From a bacterium UBP2_UBA4780 (lineage in GTDB: Bacteria; Edwardsbacteria; AC1; EtOH8): DNA of 6,664 bases. The DNA lies in the NCBI GenBank assembly GCA_002403115.1, contig DHHE01000046.1, positions 1 through 6,664 on the forward strand, given 5' to 3'. Below are positions 5,734-6,664 of this stretch, piece after piece (position 1 is the first letter of the stretch; each line of letters begins with the position of its first letter). Position numbers and translations under genes: made by a program. The notes beneath the pieces were generated by a model. It was not told the DNA's origin and did not search any database. It saw nothing but the letters and a program-made list of their open reading frames with translations.

Positions 5734-6461
5734 AGCCTTCGGATGCGGAACGCCTGATCGTGGCCCTGGACACGCCCGGCCTGCGGGAGGCCGCGGAGCT
5801 GCTGGACGCGCTGGCGGGGTGCGTCTCCTATTTCAAGATAGGACACCAGCTGTTCACCGCCGCCGGTCCCCGGGCCGTCTCCCTGGTCAAGGACCGCGGC
5901 GCCAGGGTCTTCCTGGACCTCAAGTACCATGACATCCCCCATACCGTGGCCGGCGCCGTGGAATCGGCCGCGGCCCTGGGGGTCGACATGCTCAACCTCC
6001 ACGCCTCGGGCGGCGCCGCCATGATGGAGGCGGCGGCCAAGGCCGCCGGAAGCTCGAGCCACCGGCCCGCCCTTCTGGCGGTGACCGCGCTGACCAGCAT
6101 GGACCGGAAGTGCCTGGAGGAGACCACCGGAATCGCCGGCCTTTCGGTCGAGGATCACGTCCTGCGCCTGGCCTCCCTGGCCAAGGCCTCCGGGCTGGAC
6201 GGGGTGGTGGCCTCGCCGCGCGAGATACTCCCCCTGCGGCAGAGGCTGGGATGCGGCTTCATCATCCTGACCCCGGGAATACGCCAGGCCGGCTCGCCGC
6301 CGGACGACCAGAAAAGGACGGCCACGGCCTCGGAGGCCGTGGCCGCCGGAGCCGACTACGTCGTGGTCGGACGCCCCATAACCAGGGCTCCCCACCCCCT
6401 GACGGCGGCCCGAACGATAATTTCGGAGTTATCAGATGCCCTCTCACGACCCCATCCGTGA
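5730..6461 (+). CDS. pyrF: Orotidine 5'-phosphate decarboxylase
   Basis: 243 residues, typical for the short bacterial (group I) enzyme. It decarboxylates OMP to UMP, the last step of de novo UMP synthesis, in the cytoplasm. LIVALDTP (9-16) is the first barrel strand with the substrate Asp14. YFKIG (34-38) follows. The catalytic array is FLDLKYHDIPHT (61-72): Asp63, Lys65 and Asp68 correspond to the D-x-K-x-x-D charge network. TPGIR (181-185) and VVGRPIT (212-218) form the phosphate-binding end with Arg215. The frame is open upstream to 5286 because it lies behind rlpA in another phase, but homology begins at this ATG, which overlaps the rlpA stop as ATGA. There is no good Shine-Dalgarno, only GAGA in an A-rich stretch, so translation probably depends on ribosomes finishing rlpA. 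That would tie PyrF output to RlpA translation. Confidence 0.95.
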   Translation: MKPSDAERLIVALDTPGLREAAELLDALAGCVSYFKIGHQLFTAAGPRAVSLVKDRGARVFLDLKYHDIPHTVAGAVESAAALGVDMLNLHASGGAAMMEAAAKAAGSSSHRPALLAVTALTSMDRKCLEETTGIAGLSVEDHVLRLASLAKASGLDGVVASPREILPLRQRLGCGFIILTPGIRQAGSPPDDQKRTATASEAVAAGADYVVVGRPITRAPHPLTAARTIISELSDALSRPHP

Positions 6462-6664
6462 CCTTCTCATCAAGCGCCGGGTGCTGCTTGACGGGCATTT
6501 CCTGCTGTCCTCGGGCAGGCACAGCCCCCATTACTTCGAGAAGTTCAGGATCCTCCAGCATCCCGGGGACGCCATGGAGTTCTGCCGGGCAATCGCCGAC
6601 AGGTTTTCCGGTTCGGGGATAAGCGCCGTGGCCGGCCCGACCACCGGCGGCATCATCATCGCCT
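6436..6664 (+). CDS. pyrE: Orotate phosphoribosyltransferase (C-terminus cut by window edge)
   Basis: 76 codons are visible. It joins orotate to PRPP to give OMP, the substrate of PyrF just upstream. The N-terminal signature is clear: GHFLLSSGRHS (20-30), PHYFEKFRILQHP (31-43), and AGPTTGGIIIA (66-76), where the substrate loop begins. The PRPP-binding motif (a D-D-x-x-T/S-type segment) lies outside the window. The FEKF-RILQHP wording is that of the PyrE group found in Thermus and many deep-branching bacteria rather than the E. coli type (from memory). The ATG has GGAG at 6425-6428 with 7-base spacing, inside the end of pyrF, and the genes overlap by 26 bases, so they are surely co-transcribed. 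Confidence 0.93.
   Translation, partial: MPSHDPIRDLLIKRRVLLDGHFLLSSGRHSPHYFEKFRILQHPGDAMEFCRAIADRFSGSGISAVAGPTTGGIIIA

Noticed and set aside
1..6664. CRISPR arrays, tRNA or rRNA genes, insertion sequences, attachment sites
   Set aside because: No repeated spacer units, no RNA gene signatures, and no transposase or terminal repeats were seen; the window is nearly all ordinary coding sequence.

Overview
The window is GC-rich bacterial chromosome with almost no non-coding space. It holds six complete genes on the + strand and two genes cut by the window edges: umuD at the left edge on the - strand and pyrE at the right edge. I cannot name the organism. The TPR lipoprotein beginning C-AYFNTYYNAK right after its lipobox, two lipoproteins in all, and a PyrK/PyrD (class 1B) pair point to a diderm bacterium. 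My best guess is one of the GC-rich, largely uncultured lineages around the Fibrobacteres-Chlorobi-Bacteroidetes group. This is inference from motif memory, not from a search.

Left end (1-446): the 5' part of a UmuD-like S24 self-cleaving protein is read leftward from a GTG at 283 behind a near-perfect Shine-Dalgarno. A 163-bp divergent intergenic region separates it from tldD. That region carries a candidate promoter in each direction and an inverted repeat between them. I see no classical LexA box.

Centre (447-3540): tldD encodes a TldD-type zinc metallopeptidase without its usual TldE/PmbA partner next to it. After 52 bp comes a 532-residue lipoprotein rich in tetratricopeptide-like helices. 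I do not recognise a specific function for it.

Right half (3537-6664): a tightly packed pyrimidine biosynthesis run, pyrK-pyrD-rlpA-pyrF-pyrE. Every junction overlaps: 4 bp lipoprotein/pyrK, 4 bp pyrK/pyrD, 16 bp pyrD/rlpA, 4 bp rlpA/pyrF and 26 bp pyrF/pyrE. PyrK and PyrD together make the NAD-linked dihydroorotate dehydrogenase. PyrE then makes OMP from orotate and PyrF makes UMP from OMP. The envelope lipoprotein RlpA sits in the middle of this run. All + strand genes could be one transcript from the promoter at 382-411, because no terminator is visible between them.

Nothing here is clearly a new biological system. The points most worth a second look are envelope genes translationally coupled to pyrimidine genes, a dnaX-type slippery heptamer at the rlpA/pyrF junction that would fuse the two frames, the solitary TldD, and the unexplained operator-like structure upstream of umuD.
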